A stretch of DNA of 64,000 bases from Paenarthrobacter sp. DKR-5 (lineage in GTDB: Bacteria; Actinomycetota; Actinomycetes; Actinomycetales; Micrococcaceae). How positions within the stretch are numbered: position 1 is the first letter of the stretch; the number at the start of each line of letters is the position of its first letter. Of this stretch, positions 32,517-41,879 are shown one piece after another. The notes beneath the pieces were generated by a model. That model was not told the origin of the DNA. It searched no databases and saw only the letters and a program-made list of their open reading frames with translations. Position numbers and translations under genes: made by a program. The stretch spans positions 372,001 through 436,000 of the forward strand of contig NZ_JAHBOI010000002.1 in the NCBI RefSeq assembly GCF_018531425.1, written 5' to 3'.

Positions 32517-32873
32517 ATGAAGAAATGGACTCGATGGCAGGACTGGATCGCAGCCGCTGCCGGACTCTATACGGTGCTCGCCGTACTCTGGACGACACAT
32601 GCCGGCCTCTCCATGGCCCTCATGCTCGTTTTCGGGGCACTGCTGATCATCGGCGGCCTAGTGAACCTCGCCATGCCCGGAACCCCCACCGTGGAATGGG
32701 CCCAGGCGGTCGCCGGCGCCCTGCTGTTCCTCGCACCCTGGGCCGGCTCCTACGCCAGCTACCCCGGACCCGCATGGACCTCCTGGATAGCCGGAGCAAT
32801 CGCCGCGATCGTCACAGCGACCGCGATCAGGCCCAGCATGGACGAACACCACCGCATCATGCCCTCCCACTAA
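32517..32873 (+). CDS. SPW-repeat membrane protein
   Basis: A 118-residue integral membrane protein with four helices, starting at ATG 32517 behind AGGAGG. The repeated W-x-x-W / P-W signs (RWQDWIAAAAGLY near residue 5 and FLAPWAGSYASYPGPAW near 77) define the SPW family (PF03779). Function is unknown; it is often located with stress genes. Confidence 0.85.
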   Translation: MKKWTRWQDWIAAAAGLYTVLAVLWTTHAGLSMALMLVFGALLIIGGLVNLAMPGTPTVEWAQAVAGALLFLAPWAGSYASYPGPAWTSWIAGAIAAIVTATAIRPSMDEHHRIMPSH

Positions 32874-32911
32874 AAAAACCCGAGAGTAACGCACGGCGTG
32901 GGGAGTATGAG

Positions 32912-32949
32912 GGCGGTTGCCCGGCCCGAAACAGGCCCGGGCAACCGCC
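32912..32949 (+). terminator. Terminator after the SPW-repeat gene
   Basis: Perfect 13-bp arms GGCGGTTGCCCGG (32912-32924) and CCGGGCAACCGCC (32937-32949) with a 12-nt loop, 38 nt past the stop. Confidence 0.8.
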
Positions 32950-33054
32950 GTGGAACTCATACCCTTCGCAGCTCCCTCCCGGCATCGACGCCCGTAAGAA
33001 CGGGAAGACTACCGACGGGGGGGCCGCTGCAGCGGAGCAGGAAGGAACAGGACG

Positions 33055-33625
33055 ATGGGACGACTCGACGGGAAGGTGGCGTTGATCAGCGGGGCAGCCC
33101 GCGACCCGCTGACTGGGCCAACGCCGTCACCGACGCCCTGACCGCATTCGGTATCCTCAACGTCCGGGTGAACAACGCCGGGATCGTCGACTTCGGGCGC
33201 ATCGACAGCTACACCCATGAACAATGGGCGCGCATCATCGACATCAACCTCACCGGCGTCTTCAACGGCATCAAAGCATCAGTCCACGCCCTGGCCGCCA
33301 ACAGCCGGGCATCCATCATCAACCTTTCCTCCATCGCAGGGCTGCGCGGATACGAACAGCTCCCCGGCTACACCGCATCAAAATTCGGGTCCGCGGGCTC
33401 ACCAAGTCCGCAGCACTGGACCTTGGGGCCGCCGGAATCCGGGTCAACTCCGTCCACCCCGGCGTCATCGACACCCCCATGACCCACGGCATGAGCTTCG
33501 ACACCGGCCACGTCCCCCTGCACCGCATCGGCAAGCCCGAGGAAATCGCCGCCCTCCTCGTCTACCTCGCCTCCGACGAAGCCGGCTACGTCACCGGCGG
33601 CGAAACCGCCGGCACCGTCACCTGA
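33055..33625 (+). pseudogene. Broken SDR (hydroxysteroid dehydrogenase-like)
   Basis: MGRLDGKVALISGAAR begins a normal SDR, but the cofactor loop and the next ~45 codons are missing. In a second frame DALTAFGILNVRVNNAGI to GYTASKFG (catalytic Tyr and Lys) continues, and after another shift near 33390 VRGLTKSAALDLGAAGIRVN to VTGGETAGTVT completes the enzyme. One deletion and one frameshift make it non-functional. Confidence 0.9.
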
Positions 33626-33671
33626 GAACCCCTAGGGCTGCCAGAGGGCACGAAACACGGGAAGACAATCA

Positions 33672-34028
33672 ATGAGCGAGCAACCAGCACCAGCGCCGGA
33701 CGAGAACCAGGCAGGGACCCCTGGAGAAGCTGCCGGGGGAACTGCCGAGTGTCCTTACTGCAGGGAAACGATCAAAGCGGGGGCGGTGATCTGCAAACAC
33801 TGCGGTTCCTATCTCGGCGCCGCCGCATCCGAACACCAGGGACTGTGCCCCTACTGCAAAGAGAGCATCAAACCAGGTGCAACAGTCTGCAAACACTGCC
33901 GGTCACGCCTGGGCCCGGAGGCGAACTTCGACCGGGGATGGGGACACGGCTACGGACGCACCGGATGGCGTGGACGGCTGCCGGACCCAATGGGGTGGCA
34001 CCACGGCGAACACCACCGGCACTGGTAA
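33672..34028 (+). CDS. Double zinc-ribbon protein
   Basis: A 118-residue protein with two CPYC/CKHC zinc ribbons: ECPYCRETIKAGAVICKHCG (residues ~26-45) and CPYCKESIKPGATVCKHC (~59-76). The N-terminus is acidic and disordered and the C-terminus is Gly/His/Trp-rich (HHGEHHRHW). Each ribbon should bind one zinc. The function is unknown; such domains often mediate protein contacts. Confidence 0.8.
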   Translation: MSEQPAPAPDENQAGTPGEAAGGTAECPYCRETIKAGAVICKHCGSYLGAAASEHQGLCPYCKESIKPGATVCKHCRSRLGPEANFDRGWGHGYGRTGWRGRLPDPMGWHHGEHHRHW

Positions 34029-34090
34029 ATTACCCCCAACCACCGCTGCACCACCAGATAGACGGACCCCGAGCCGGGCACGCCGGCGAG

Positions 34091-34138
34091 CGGCGGGCCG
34101 CGGCGGCGGGCCGCGGCGGCGGGCCGCGGCGGCGGGCC
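34091..34138 (+). repeat. GC-only 13-bp tandem repeat
   Basis: The unit GGGCCGCGGCGGC is repeated about 3.7 times without interruption between the zinc-ribbon gene and the broken transglycosylase. It is composed only of G and C and can form strong secondary structure. Confidence 0.85.
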
Positions 34139-34183
34139 TCATCCCGATCAACGTGCTGCTGCCCAGCATTCCGACGGTGCGGT

Positions 34184-34492
34184 GAACAATCCGGGTGGCG
34201 CGCAGGCGTACGCCTCGGCCCGGCTCAGCGCCACGGCTGGGGCGGAGACCAGATGTCCTGCCTGCTCAAGCTCTGGAGCCAGGAATCGCGCTGGATGACC
34301 CACACCACCAGCCCCTCCAGCGGGGCCCACGGCGTGGCCGAGGCCCCGCCGCCAGACAAATATTCCTCCACCGGCTCGGACTGGCTGACGAACTACCGCA
34401 CCCAGATCGACTGGGGACTGGGTTATATCGAGGGCCGCTACGGATCTCCCTGCGGAGTCTGGGACCACGAGACCTCCAACAACTGGTACTGA
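34184..34492 (+). pseudogene. Broken 3' end of a lytic-transglycosylase-like gene
   Basis: AQAYASARLSA in one frame continues as HGWGGDQMSCLLKLWSQES in the next after loss of one base near 34231; then YSSTGSDWLTNYRTQIDWG and GYIEGRYGSPCGVWDH complete the domain. This is the C-terminal SLT/transglycosylase domain of actinobacterial cell-wall proteins, with the catalytic Glu kept in SQES. The signal peptide and N-terminal part are absent. Confidence 0.75.
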
Positions 34493-34581
34493 CCCCCAAA
34501 CGGTCACACCACACATTCGGGTCAGATTAGGTAACACCCCAATTTGACGGTCCCCCACTTGGCTTTTCGAGGTCCGTCGCC

Positions 34582-35517
34582 TTATCCGGCGGTGAGGGGG
34601 TAGTCGGCTTTCTCGCCGGAGAGGACCTTGATGACTTGGTTCGTTGCTTTCCGTTGTGATTCTGTGATGGCTTCTTCTGAGTAGTAAGCGGTGTGTGGGC
34701 TTACCAGCAGGTTGGGCACGTCTATCAGGAGGCCGGGGTCAACGGGCTCGGTGGGGAAGGTATCCAGTCCGGCGCCTCCCAGGCGGTCTGCGCGAAGGGC
34801 TGCGATCAGATCTTCGAGCACGACGAGGGGTCCGCGGGCCACGTTCACGACAATGGCTCGCTCAGGCAGACGGGCGATAGTGTCGGCGTTGATGATTCCG
34901 CGTGTTTCCGCTGTGAGCGGGGCATGGAGGAACAGTAGGTCGGACTGCCCGAGGAGTTCGTCCATTTCAACACCGTTGACGGTGGAGGGCAGGTCGGTCG
35001 CATAAGGGTCGTGGGCAACGATGCGGCAGCCGAAGGTGGCCATGGTGGACGCAACTCTGCGTCCGATCCTGCCAAAACCGAGGAATCCGGCGGTAAGCGT
35101 CGAGAGCCGGTGGATGGGGCGGACGGAAGCGACTCCCCACTCCCCCGCACGGGTTGAAGCATCGGCGTCGTGGAGCCGGCGGTGGAGGGAAAGTGCCATC
35201 GCAATGGCATGCTCAGCTACTTCCTCCACACAGTAGTCGGGAACATTGGTGACCATGATTCCCCGCGAGGCAGCGGACGCCAGGTCGATGTTGTCGACGC
35301 CGATGCCGTATCGAGCAATGATTTTGGCGTTCTTCATGGTGGACAGCACCTCCTCGGGCAAGGGCTGATAGGTCGTCAGGACGGCGTCCGCATCAGCGAG
35401 GTGGTGCCTGAGGTCTTCCGGTGTGGAGGCGATGACCAGCTCATGTCCTGCTTCGCTCAACAGTGCACGTTCGGTCTCGACACTTGGAAACACCTGGTCG
35501 GTGAGCAGGACTTTCAT
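34582..35517 (-). CDS. D-2-hydroxyacid dehydrogenase family protein
   Basis: A 311-residue NAD-dependent dehydrogenase. RYGIGVDNIDLASAASRGIMVTNVP (split) is the substrate-domain border, GFLGFGRIGRRVA the NAD-binding loop, and NVARGPLV (Arg), AGLDTFPTEP (Glu) and SPHTAYYSEE (His) hold the catalytic triad. It resembles the CtBP/phosphoglycerate dehydrogenase-like branch, but the regulatory domain is missing. It overlaps the GntR gene by 4 nt, so both are co-transcribed, and it probably reduces or oxidises a 2-oxo/2-hydroxy acid of the pathway to the right. Confidence 0.9.
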   Translation of the reverse strand: MKVLLTDQVFPSVETERALLSEAGHELVIASTPEDLRHHLADADAVLTTYQPLPEEVLSTMKNAKIIARYGIGVDNIDLASAASRGIMVTNVPDYCVEEVAEHAIAMALSLHRRLHDADASTRAGEWGVASVRPIHRLSTLTAGFLGFGRIGRRVASTMATFGCRIVAHDPYATDLPSTVNGVEMDELLGQSDLLFLHAPLTAETRGIINADTIARLPERAIVVNVARGPLVVLEDLIAALRADRLGGAGLDTFPTEPVDPGLLIDVPNLLVSPHTAYYSEEAITESQRKATNQVIKVLSGEKADYPLTAG

Positions 35518-36281
35518 GATTTCTCCATTTTTCTGTCTCGTTCGTCAGGTTGCGGTGTTTCGGGGGATTTCCGCTTCTCGTATGCGTCGAGCAGCCGGTG
35601 CCGCGAATTCTCGATGTGCTTCTTCATCAGTGCCGCCGCAGTCTCGGGGGCTCGGTTCTTGATCGCCGCGAGAATCTGCTCGTGTTCCCTCAGTGCTTGG
35701 GCGGTTCCCTGGGTGTTGAACTGCAGGCGGAAGAGGTGAAGGTGGCCGTGGAGCGCTGAGAGGCTTTCATGTACGAGGGCGTTCCCGCCGCACGAGGCAA
35801 TGAATTCGTGAAACTCTGCGTCCTGCTGCGCGAACGAAGCGTAGGACCCACGGCCAGAGTGGCGCGTCATTTCACCGGTCATGTTTTCGAGCGCCTTGAG
35901 TTGAGCATCGGAGGCCAGTTGAGCACAGCGGGTCGCCGCGAACGGTTCAAGCAAGAGGCGCATCTCATACAGATCTTCGAACTGGCGGCGGCTCATCCGC
36001 TCGGCGGCGCGGTATCCCACTAGGTGTGTCTTGGTGACCAGCCCTTGGGCTTCCAACCGCAGCAACGCTTCCCTGATCGGGGTCTGGGACACCCCCAGGG
36101 TGCGCGAAAGCCGGTCGATCATAATCCGCGAGCCCGGCTCGATCGACCCGGAGAGCAGCTCGTTCAGCAACGTGTCGTATACCCCGTCCCCCAATCGTCC
36201 CAACCGCCGGCTGCCTCCTCCCAAAGACGGTTGGTCCGGTTCGACACCTGCATGATCTAGATCACGTTTATCTCTTGACAT
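35514..36281 (-). CDS. GntR-family regulator, FCD type
   Basis: A 255-residue regulator from ATG 36281 behind GAGGAAAGG. The N-terminal winged helix has PGSRIMIDRLSRTLGVSQTPIREALLRLEAQGLV (quoted here as RLSRTLGVSQTPIREAL) and the all-helical FCD domain contains LYEMRLLLEPFAATRCA, then EFHEFIASCGG and HEQILAAI with the metal-binding Asp/His residues. FCD regulators respond to organic acids. It is divergent from the iron-alcohol-dehydrogenase gene and likely controls both directions. Confidence 0.92.
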   Translation of the reverse strand: MSRDKRDLDHAGVEPDQPSLGGGSRRLGRLGDGVYDTLLNELLSGSIEPGSRIMIDRLSRTLGVSQTPIREALLRLEAQGLVTKTHLVGYRAAERMSRRQFEDLYEMRLLLEPFAATRCAQLASDAQLKALENMTGEMTRHSGRGSYASFAQQDAEFHEFIASCGGNALVHESLSALHGHLHLFRLQFNTQGTAQALREHEQILAAIKNRAPETAAALMKKHIENSRHRLLDAYEKRKSPETPQPDERDRKMEKS

Positions 36282-36310
36282 GGCCGAACCTTTCCTCAAG
36301 TATCTACACA

Positions 36311-36330
36311 TTGGATCGTATCGGATCTGA
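36311..36330. promoter_or_regulatory. Candidate FCD-GntR operator
   Basis: TTGGATCGTATCGGATCTGA lies 30 nt upstream of the regulator start in the divergent region. ATCGTATCGGAT inside it is symmetric at 8 of 12 positions. Weak evidence, mainly location. Confidence 0.3.
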
Positions 36331-36438
36331 TTTTTCAAGAGCTTCCACACACAACCGGCACTGCCCTGACGAGAAGCAATGTGGTGTCCAGGGTGCATGG
36401 GCCGCTGCGCCCGAGACAGGCAATTCGAAGAGGAATAT

Positions 36439-37689
36439 ATGCACCAGCCAACTTTGGGGTTGCTCCGCCAACCCGCAACGATTCTGATGGGGCGCGGCCA
36501 GCGCCATGCCCTCGCCCGTCACCTGCCGGCGGGAGCGCGCCGCGCGCTCGTCATCACCGATGCGCGTATGGCAAAGGAGCCCGCCTTTACGGCAATGATG
36601 CAACAGCTGCAAGACGCGGGCATCGCACTGACGATCGTGGCCGATGTTCGGCCCGAACTGCCCGTGGCCGACATCCTAAATGCCAGGGAGAAGCTCGCGG
36701 ACGAGCGGGTCGACGTCGTTATCGGCATCGGAGGCGGGACCTGCATGGACTTCGCAAAGGTCATCGCCATCCTGCTCGCCCACGGCGGCAAACCGCAGGA
36801 CTACTACGGGGAGTTCGCTGTCCCGGGGCCGACAGTCCCGGTCATCGCGGTCCCCACCACGGCCGGAACAGGCTCGGAAGCAACACCCGTCGCCGTGGTC
36901 AGCGACCCCGACAGGGAAATGAAAATCGGCATCTCCAGTCCCTACATCGTTCCGGTGACCGCAGTCTGCGACCCTGAACTGACTGATGGTGCCCCGCCAG
37001 GTCTGACGGCCGCCGTCGGAACGGACGCGCTGTCCCACGCCATCGAGTCCTTCACCGCCATCCAGCGACCCGCAACACCCGGCCTGGCCGCAGAACGGGT
37101 GTTCGTCGGAAAATCGCTGCTCAGTGACCAGTACGCACTCGCCGCGGCCGCTGCGATCGGCAGAAGCCTCAAAACCGCCGTAAAAGGCCACGCAGACGCC
37201 GAACTCCTCACCTCAGCGCGCGATGACATGGTTTTCGCCGCAACGGCAGGAGGGCTCGCGCTCGGCACCGGCGGCACGGCAGCGGCACACGCGCTGCAAT
37301 ACCCCGTTGGAGCCGCGACCCATACCCCACACGGAGTAGGAGTCGGGGTACTCCTTCCATACGTCATGGAGTTCAACCGCCCCGCCCGGGTACCGGAGTT
37401 CGCGGCCCTCGCGCGCGCCTTCGACATCGGTGACGGACACGGGGACGATGAGTCGCTTTCTCACCTTGTTATCGCTCACGTCGCGGCGCTCCTGACTGAC
37501 ATCGGGATTCCCCCGACTCTCGCAGCGTTGGGGATGCCGTCCGGCAAGGAACGCTGGCTGGCAGCCCAGGCTATGAAGGCGACCCGCCTGATCGAGAACA
37601 ACCCTCGCCCCCTGGACGTCGAGACACTCGAGATCATCGCTGCGGCGGCCTACCGCGGCGAACACAGCTTGCTTGAGTCAGCGGCCTGA
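36439..37689 (+). CDS. Iron-containing alcohol dehydrogenase
   Basis: A 416-residue group III dehydrogenase from ATG 36439, GAGGA upstream. GIGGGTCMDFAK (around residue 95) and PTTAGTGSEATPVAVV bind NAD; GTDALSHAIESF and THTPHGVGVGVLLPYV carry the metal-binding Asp/His residues. It converts a primary or secondary alcohol to an aldehyde or ketone with NAD. The next gene is an aldehyde dehydrogenase, so a hydroxy acid such as 4-hydroxybutyrate to semialdehyde to diacid is an attractive route, although the substrate is not proven. Confidence 0.92.
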   Translation: MHQPTLGLLRQPATILMGRGQRHALARHLPAGARRALVITDARMAKEPAFTAMMQQLQDAGIALTIVADVRPELPVADILNAREKLADERVDVVIGIGGGTCMDFAKVIAILLAHGGKPQDYYGEFAVPGPTVPVIAVPTTAGTGSEATPVAVVSDPDREMKIGISSPYIVPVTAVCDPELTDGAPPGLTAAVGTDALSHAIESFTAIQRPATPGLAAERVFVGKSLLSDQYALAAAAAIGRSLKTAVKGHADAELLTSARDDMVFAATAGGLALGTGGTAAAHALQYPVGAATHTPHGVGVGVLLPYVMEFNRPARVPEFAALARAFDIGDGHGDDESLSHLVIAHVAALLTDIGIPPTLAALGMPSGKERWLAAQAMKATRLIENNPRPLDVETLEIIAAAAYRGEHSLLESAA

Positions 37690-37743
37690 ATACAGCCCCC
37701 AAACAGACCGAAAGACTCACTCACGGAAAGAACGAGAACATCC

Positions 37744-39195
37744 ATGACAACTGCCATTGCAGCCTCCCTCGAGAACGTTGGCCTGTGGATCGGCGGCCAG
37801 TCGGCCTCCGGCGCTCTGCCGGCCATCCCTGTCTTCAACCCCTCTACCGGCGAAGCCATCGCAACCGTAGCCAACGCCGACGTGCAGCAAGGTATCCAGG
37901 CCGTCGATGCGGCAGCGGCAGCGCTTCCCGCATGGAAGGCAACCGCACCCAGGGACCGAGCCGAAGTATTGCGCCGCTGCTTCGAACAGATGAGCCGGCG
38001 GGCAGATGAAATCGCCGAACTGATTTCAAAGGAAAACGGAAAGACTCTCGCCGACGCCCGTAGCGAGACGTCTTACGCCGCGGAATTCTTCCGCTGGTAT
38101 TCCGAGGAAGCGGTACGCGCCAAGGGCCAGATCAGCATGTCCCCGACAGGCTCGAACCGGATTCTGGCCCAGTACGAGCCGATTGGAGTGGCCGTACTCG
38201 TCACTCCGTGGAATTTCCCGGCGGCCATGGCAACCCGAAAGATCGCACCGGCTCTCGCCGCGGGCTGCACGGTCGTTCTTAAGCCCGCCACGGAGACCCC
38301 ACTCACCGCGTATCTGATCGCCGAATGCTGTCGCGACGCCGGGGTTCCCGACGGTGTCGTGAACGTCCTGACAACGGAGCAGTCCGGCCCGGTCGTATCG
38401 GCAATGCTGCACGAGGACCGGGTGCGCGCCCTGTCCTTCACCGGCTCCACCGAAGTCGGGCGCATTTTGCTGCACGAGTCCGCCGACAACGTGCTGAAGA
38501 CCTCCATGGAGCTGGGCGGCAACGCACCGTTCCTGGTATTTGAAGACGCCGACCTTGATGAAGCGGTCGAGGGCCTCATGATCGCGAAGATGCGTAACGG
38601 GGGGCAGGCCTGCACTGCAGCGAACCGCATTTATGCGCACCGCTCAGTAGCCGACGAACTCGGGCACCGTCTTGCCGCAAAGATGGGCGCCTTGGTGATC
38701 GGAGCCGGGACGGACCCTTCAACCGGCTGCGGCCCCCTGATCAATGAAGCGGCCGTAAACAAAGTTGACAACCTCGTGGCCGCGGCCGTCGACGACGGGG
38801 CGCAGATCCTGCTCGGGGCCATCCGTCCGGAAGGGGAGGGATATTTCTATCCGCCCACCGTGCTGGCCAACGTACCGTCTAATTCCCGGATCGTCAGGGA
38901 AGAGATCTTCGGGCCTGTGGCCAGCATCATCCCCTTTGACTCCGAGACCGAAGCCATTGACGCCGCCAACTCCACCGCCCTTGGTCTTTCCGCCTACATC
39001 TACACGCGGGACCTGCGGCGCGGCCTTGCTGTGGCCGACCGTATTGAGTCCGGCATGATCGCCATCAATCAAGGACTGCTGTCGGACCCCTCGGCACCGT
39101 TCGGAGGAGTGAAACAGAGCGGTCTTGGCCGTGAAGGATCCCAGGACGGGATGCTCGAATTCATGGAAACCAAATACATCGCCACCAAATGGTGA
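37744..39195 (+). CDS. Aldehyde dehydrogenase, succinate-semialdehyde type
   Basis: A 483-residue NAD(P)-dependent ALDH. TPWNFPAAMATRKIAPALAAGC (split as TPWNFP and KIAPALAAGC), FTGSTEVGR, MELGGNAPFLVF (catalytic Glu) and GGQACTAANR (catalytic Cys) are all in place, followed by EEIFGPV and PFGGVKQSGLGREG. The latter motif is typical of GabD-like enzymes. It lies 54 nt after the alcohol dehydrogenase and should oxidise its aldehyde product. Confidence 0.93.
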   Translation: MTTAIAASLENVGLWIGGQSASGALPAIPVFNPSTGEAIATVANADVQQGIQAVDAAAAALPAWKATAPRDRAEVLRRCFEQMSRRADEIAELISKENGKTLADARSETSYAAEFFRWYSEEAVRAKGQISMSPTGSNRILAQYEPIGVAVLVTPWNFPAAMATRKIAPALAAGCTVVLKPATETPLTAYLIAECCRDAGVPDGVVNVLTTEQSGPVVSAMLHEDRVRALSFTGSTEVGRILLHESADNVLKTSMELGGNAPFLVFEDADLDEAVEGLMIAKMRNGGQACTAANRIYAHRSVADELGHRLAAKMGALVIGAGTDPSTGCGPLINEAAVNKVDNLVAAAVDDGAQILLGAIRPEGEGYFYPPTVLANVPSNSRIVREEIFGPVASIIPFDSETEAIDAANSTALGLSAYIYTRDLRRGLAVADRIESGMIAINQGLLSDPSAPFGGVKQSGLGREGSQDGMLEFMETKYIATKW

Positions 39196-39384
39196 CAGCC
39201 CCCGACACCCTGCCGGCGGCCGAATCCCCATCACCCGCCCCTCGCGAACCAGCCGCACAAGCGCCCGGCCCTGCTCTGGGCAACCGTAAGAGCAGCCCCT
39301 TACGCTCCAGCAACCTTGTCAGGACGCGTGAAGGACTGCAGTAGCACCACCCGTTAGACGACTAAATCAAAGGAGATGGTAGTT

Positions 39385-40683
39385 GTGATACGCACAAACA
39401 AGAGATGGATTGTGGTTGTCCTGATATTCCTGGCGACCTCCATCAACTATCTGGACCGCTCGGTTCTAGGGGTCGCCGGACCCTCCATGATGAAAGACCT
39501 GGGTCTGAACAAGATCGAATTCGGTGTACTGGGCTCCGCATTTTTCTGGACCTACGCCCTGATGCAGATCCCTATCGGTGTTCTCGTGGACAAGATCGGT
39601 CCGCGCGCCATCTACGCCGTGGCGATCATCTGGTGGTCGGTGTGCTCAATGCTCACAGGCATGGTTCGCTCCTTCGGCCTTCTCATTGGGGTCCGGGCGC
39701 TCATGGGCATCGGCGAGTCGCCTGCCTTCCCCACCAACGTACGTGTCATTTCCGACTGGCTCCCCTCCCGTGAACGGGGTATCGCCAACGGGCTCTTCAC
39801 CATGGGCATCGCTGTCGGAGCCGGCCTCACCACTCCCGCCGTCGCCTGGGTCGTGACAAGCTTCGGATGGCAGACGGCGTTCCTCCTTACCGGCGTGATC
39901 GGCCTGATCTGGGCAGCCCTGTGGCTCTTCCACTTCACCAACAAGCCCAAGGACAACAAGAAAGTCAACGCCGCGGAACTGACGCACATCACCTCAGGCG
40001 AGCCCGAACCGCTCACCGGGCCGGCGGTCAAGATCCGCTGGGGCCAGATGCTTCGCTCCAAAAACGTCTGGGCCATCCTCTACGGTCTCTTCGCCCAGGA
40101 TTACCTTCTCTATCTCATGCTGACCTGGCTCCCTGTCTACCTGGTCACCGAACGGAAGATGACCCTCATCACCGCAGGCTTCTACGCCATCCTTCCCTGG
40201 GTGGCAGCCTCTGTAGGCGCCCTGCTTGGCGGATACCTCTCAGACCGCATGATCAAGAACGGCACCCCCGCCGTCCGCGCCCGCCGACGCGTGATGGCCA
40301 TCGGCATGATCCTCTCCCTCGCCATCATCCCCGCAGCCTTCGTAGCCGATCAGCTCTCGGCTGTGCTGCTGATCGCAGCTTCGCTGGGCGGCATGATGTT
40401 CGCCAACGGTGCATCGTGGGCCGTCGTGTCCGAAATCGCTCCCCGCGGCGCGTCGGGAACTCTCGCCGGCATGCAAAACTTCATCGGAAACATCGCCGGC
40501 TGGATCGCTCCCATCCTGACGGGATTCATTGCCACCGTCACCGGCAGCTTCGTTTACGCCCTCGTCATCGCCGGCATCATCGGAGGAGCCGCTGCGTTGG
40601 TCTACCTGGTCTTCCTCAAGGAACGCGACGAATTCCGCCCCGAACCCTCAACCACTCCGGCCCCTGAAGGAGCGCTCCAGTGA
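39385..40683 (+). CDS. MFS transporter, ACS family
   Basis: A 432-residue, 12-helix carrier. I prefer GTG 39385 because AAAGGAG lies ~9 nt upstream, while ATG 39376 directly abuts that site. INYLDRSVLGVAGPSMMKDL and QIPIGVLVDKIGPR are typical of the D-galactonate/hexuronate transporter group. The internal loop is rich in charged residues and the second half has VYLVTERKM. It is probably the uptake system for the acid metabolised by this cluster. It overlaps the following Ldh gene by 4 nt. Confidence 0.92.
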   Translation: MIRTNKRWIVVVLIFLATSINYLDRSVLGVAGPSMMKDLGLNKIEFGVLGSAFFWTYALMQIPIGVLVDKIGPRAIYAVAIIWWSVCSMLTGMVRSFGLLIGVRALMGIGESPAFPTNVRVISDWLPSRERGIANGLFTMGIAVGAGLTTPAVAWVVTSFGWQTAFLLTGVIGLIWAALWLFHFTNKPKDNKKVNAAELTHITSGEPEPLTGPAVKIRWGQMLRSKNVWAILYGLFAQDYLLYLMLTWLPVYLVTERKMTLITAGFYAILPWVAASVGALLGGYLSDRMIKNGTPAVRARRRVMAIGMILSLAIIPAAFVADQLSAVLLIAASLGGMMFANGASWAVVSEIAPRGASGTLAGMQNFIGNIAGWIAPILTGFIATVTGSFVYALVIAGIIGGAAALVYLVFLKERDEFRPEPSTTPAPEGALQ

Positions 40684-41747
40684 ACGACCCGCACAACATT
40701 CAAGCCCGCGCACTTCTTGATCTCTGCGCCGGCATCCTCCGCAACAACGGACTGACCGACCGGGACGCGCATATCGTCGCCAATTCGCTCGTCGACGCAG
40801 ACCTGCGCGGAGTGAGCAGCCACGGCGTCCTGCGAATGGAAACCTACCTGCAACGCCTCAACAACCGTGTCATGAACGCGACGCCCGAAGTAAAGGTCTT
40901 CAACGAAACGGCCGCGACAGCAGTCCTCGACGGCGACAACGGATTCGGACAGGTCGTATCGCAGCGGGCGGTGGACGTCCTGCTCGCCAAGACGAAGGAC
41001 ACCCCGATAGCCGCAGTGAGCGTCCGCAACAGCAACCACTTCGGAGCGGCCGCCTATTGGGCCGCACAACTCGCCGAACAGGACCTGATCGGAGTCGCCG
41101 TAAGCAACGTCGAACCGCTCATGCCACCGCCAGGCGGAGCAGAAGCGCGAATCGGCAACAACCCGCTCTCCGTCGTCGTACCGGCCCAGACCCACCGCCC
41201 CATCGTGGTCGACATGGCCACCAGCGTGGTTCCATTGGGCAAGATCCTCAACGCAAAAAGCAAGGGCGAGCCCATCCCCGAAGGATGGGGCCTGGACAGC
41301 GACGGAAAGCCCACGACCGTTCCCGACGAGGTAATCAACGGCGGATCCCTGTTCCCCGTCGGCGGACCGAAAGGCTACGGTCTGGCGGTTATCGTTGAAG
41401 TCCTCTCCGCGCTGCTCAGCGGCGGAGAGTTCGGCACTGACATCCACTCCATGTACCAGGAACTGGAAAGCCCCAACCGCATCAGCCACTTCTTCATGGC
41501 CATCAAGATCTCCGCTTTCCTTGACCCGCAGATCTTCAAAACCTCGGTCGACCGCTACATCGACCAAATCAAGAGCTCGCCCCTGGCCCCGGGTAACGAC
41601 GCGATCTACATGCCCGGCGAGATCGAACTCAAGGCCAAGGACACCAACATGGCCAACGGGATCAGCCTGCCCCCCTCGGTGGCCGCCGGGCTGCTGACAC
41701 TGGCAAAGAAAGCCGACGTCAGCGAAGAACTCATCCGAAGCCTCTAA
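40680..41747 (+). CDS. Ldh-family (malate/L-sulfolactate type) dehydrogenase
   Basis: A 355-residue NAD(P)-dependent oxidoreductase of the LDH2/MDH2 family, unrelated to the Rossmann type. RGVSSHGVLRMETYL (residues ~39-53), RNSNHFGAAAYWA (catalytic His, ~115), SVVVPAQTHRPIVVDMATS and GGPKGYGLAVIVEVLSALL follow the family order. It starts at a GTG overlapping the transporter stop. Members reduce 2-oxo acids such as 2,3-diketogulonate, ureidoglycolate or sulfolactate. With the D-specific dehydrogenase at 34582 it could interconvert the two forms of a 2-hydroxy acid. Confidence 0.9.
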   Translation: MNDPHNIQARALLDLCAGILRNNGLTDRDAHIVANSLVDADLRGVSSHGVLRMETYLQRLNNRVMNATPEVKVFNETAATAVLDGDNGFGQVVSQRAVDVLLAKTKDTPIAAVSVRNSNHFGAAAYWAAQLAEQDLIGVAVSNVEPLMPPPGGAEARIGNNPLSVVVPAQTHRPIVVDMATSVVPLGKILNAKSKGEPIPEGWGLDSDGKPTTVPDEVINGGSLFPVGGPKGYGLAVIVEVLSALLSGGEFGTDIHSMYQELESPNRISHFFMAIKISAFLDPQIFKTSVDRYIDQIKSSPLAPGNDAIYMPGEIELKAKDTNMANGISLPPSVAAGLLTLAKKADVSEELIRSL

Positions 41748-41879
41748 CCGGTGCAGCCGTCAAGCCGTGCCTCCCGGCGCAACGTGGGGAGCGGGCTTGA
41801 CGGCACCAACCGAACGACCTCCCGCCGACGGCCAAATCTCCCAAGCACGCCGTCTCACTCTCAGACCGAAAGGACAGTC

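Noticed and set aside
34091-34138. CRISPR-like array
   Set aside because: The 13-bp units are contiguous without spacers and consist only of G and C.
33749-34492. 247-residue single frame spanning the zinc-ribbon gene and transglycosylase end
   Set aside because: The first part is an out-of-frame reading of the zinc-ribbon gene; only the last ~85 codons are protein-like.
39196-39375. SAM-type riboswitch before the MFS gene
   Set aside because: CAGCAACC-like words occur but the required stems do not form; only a short CTGCTCT/AGAGCAG hairpin is visible.
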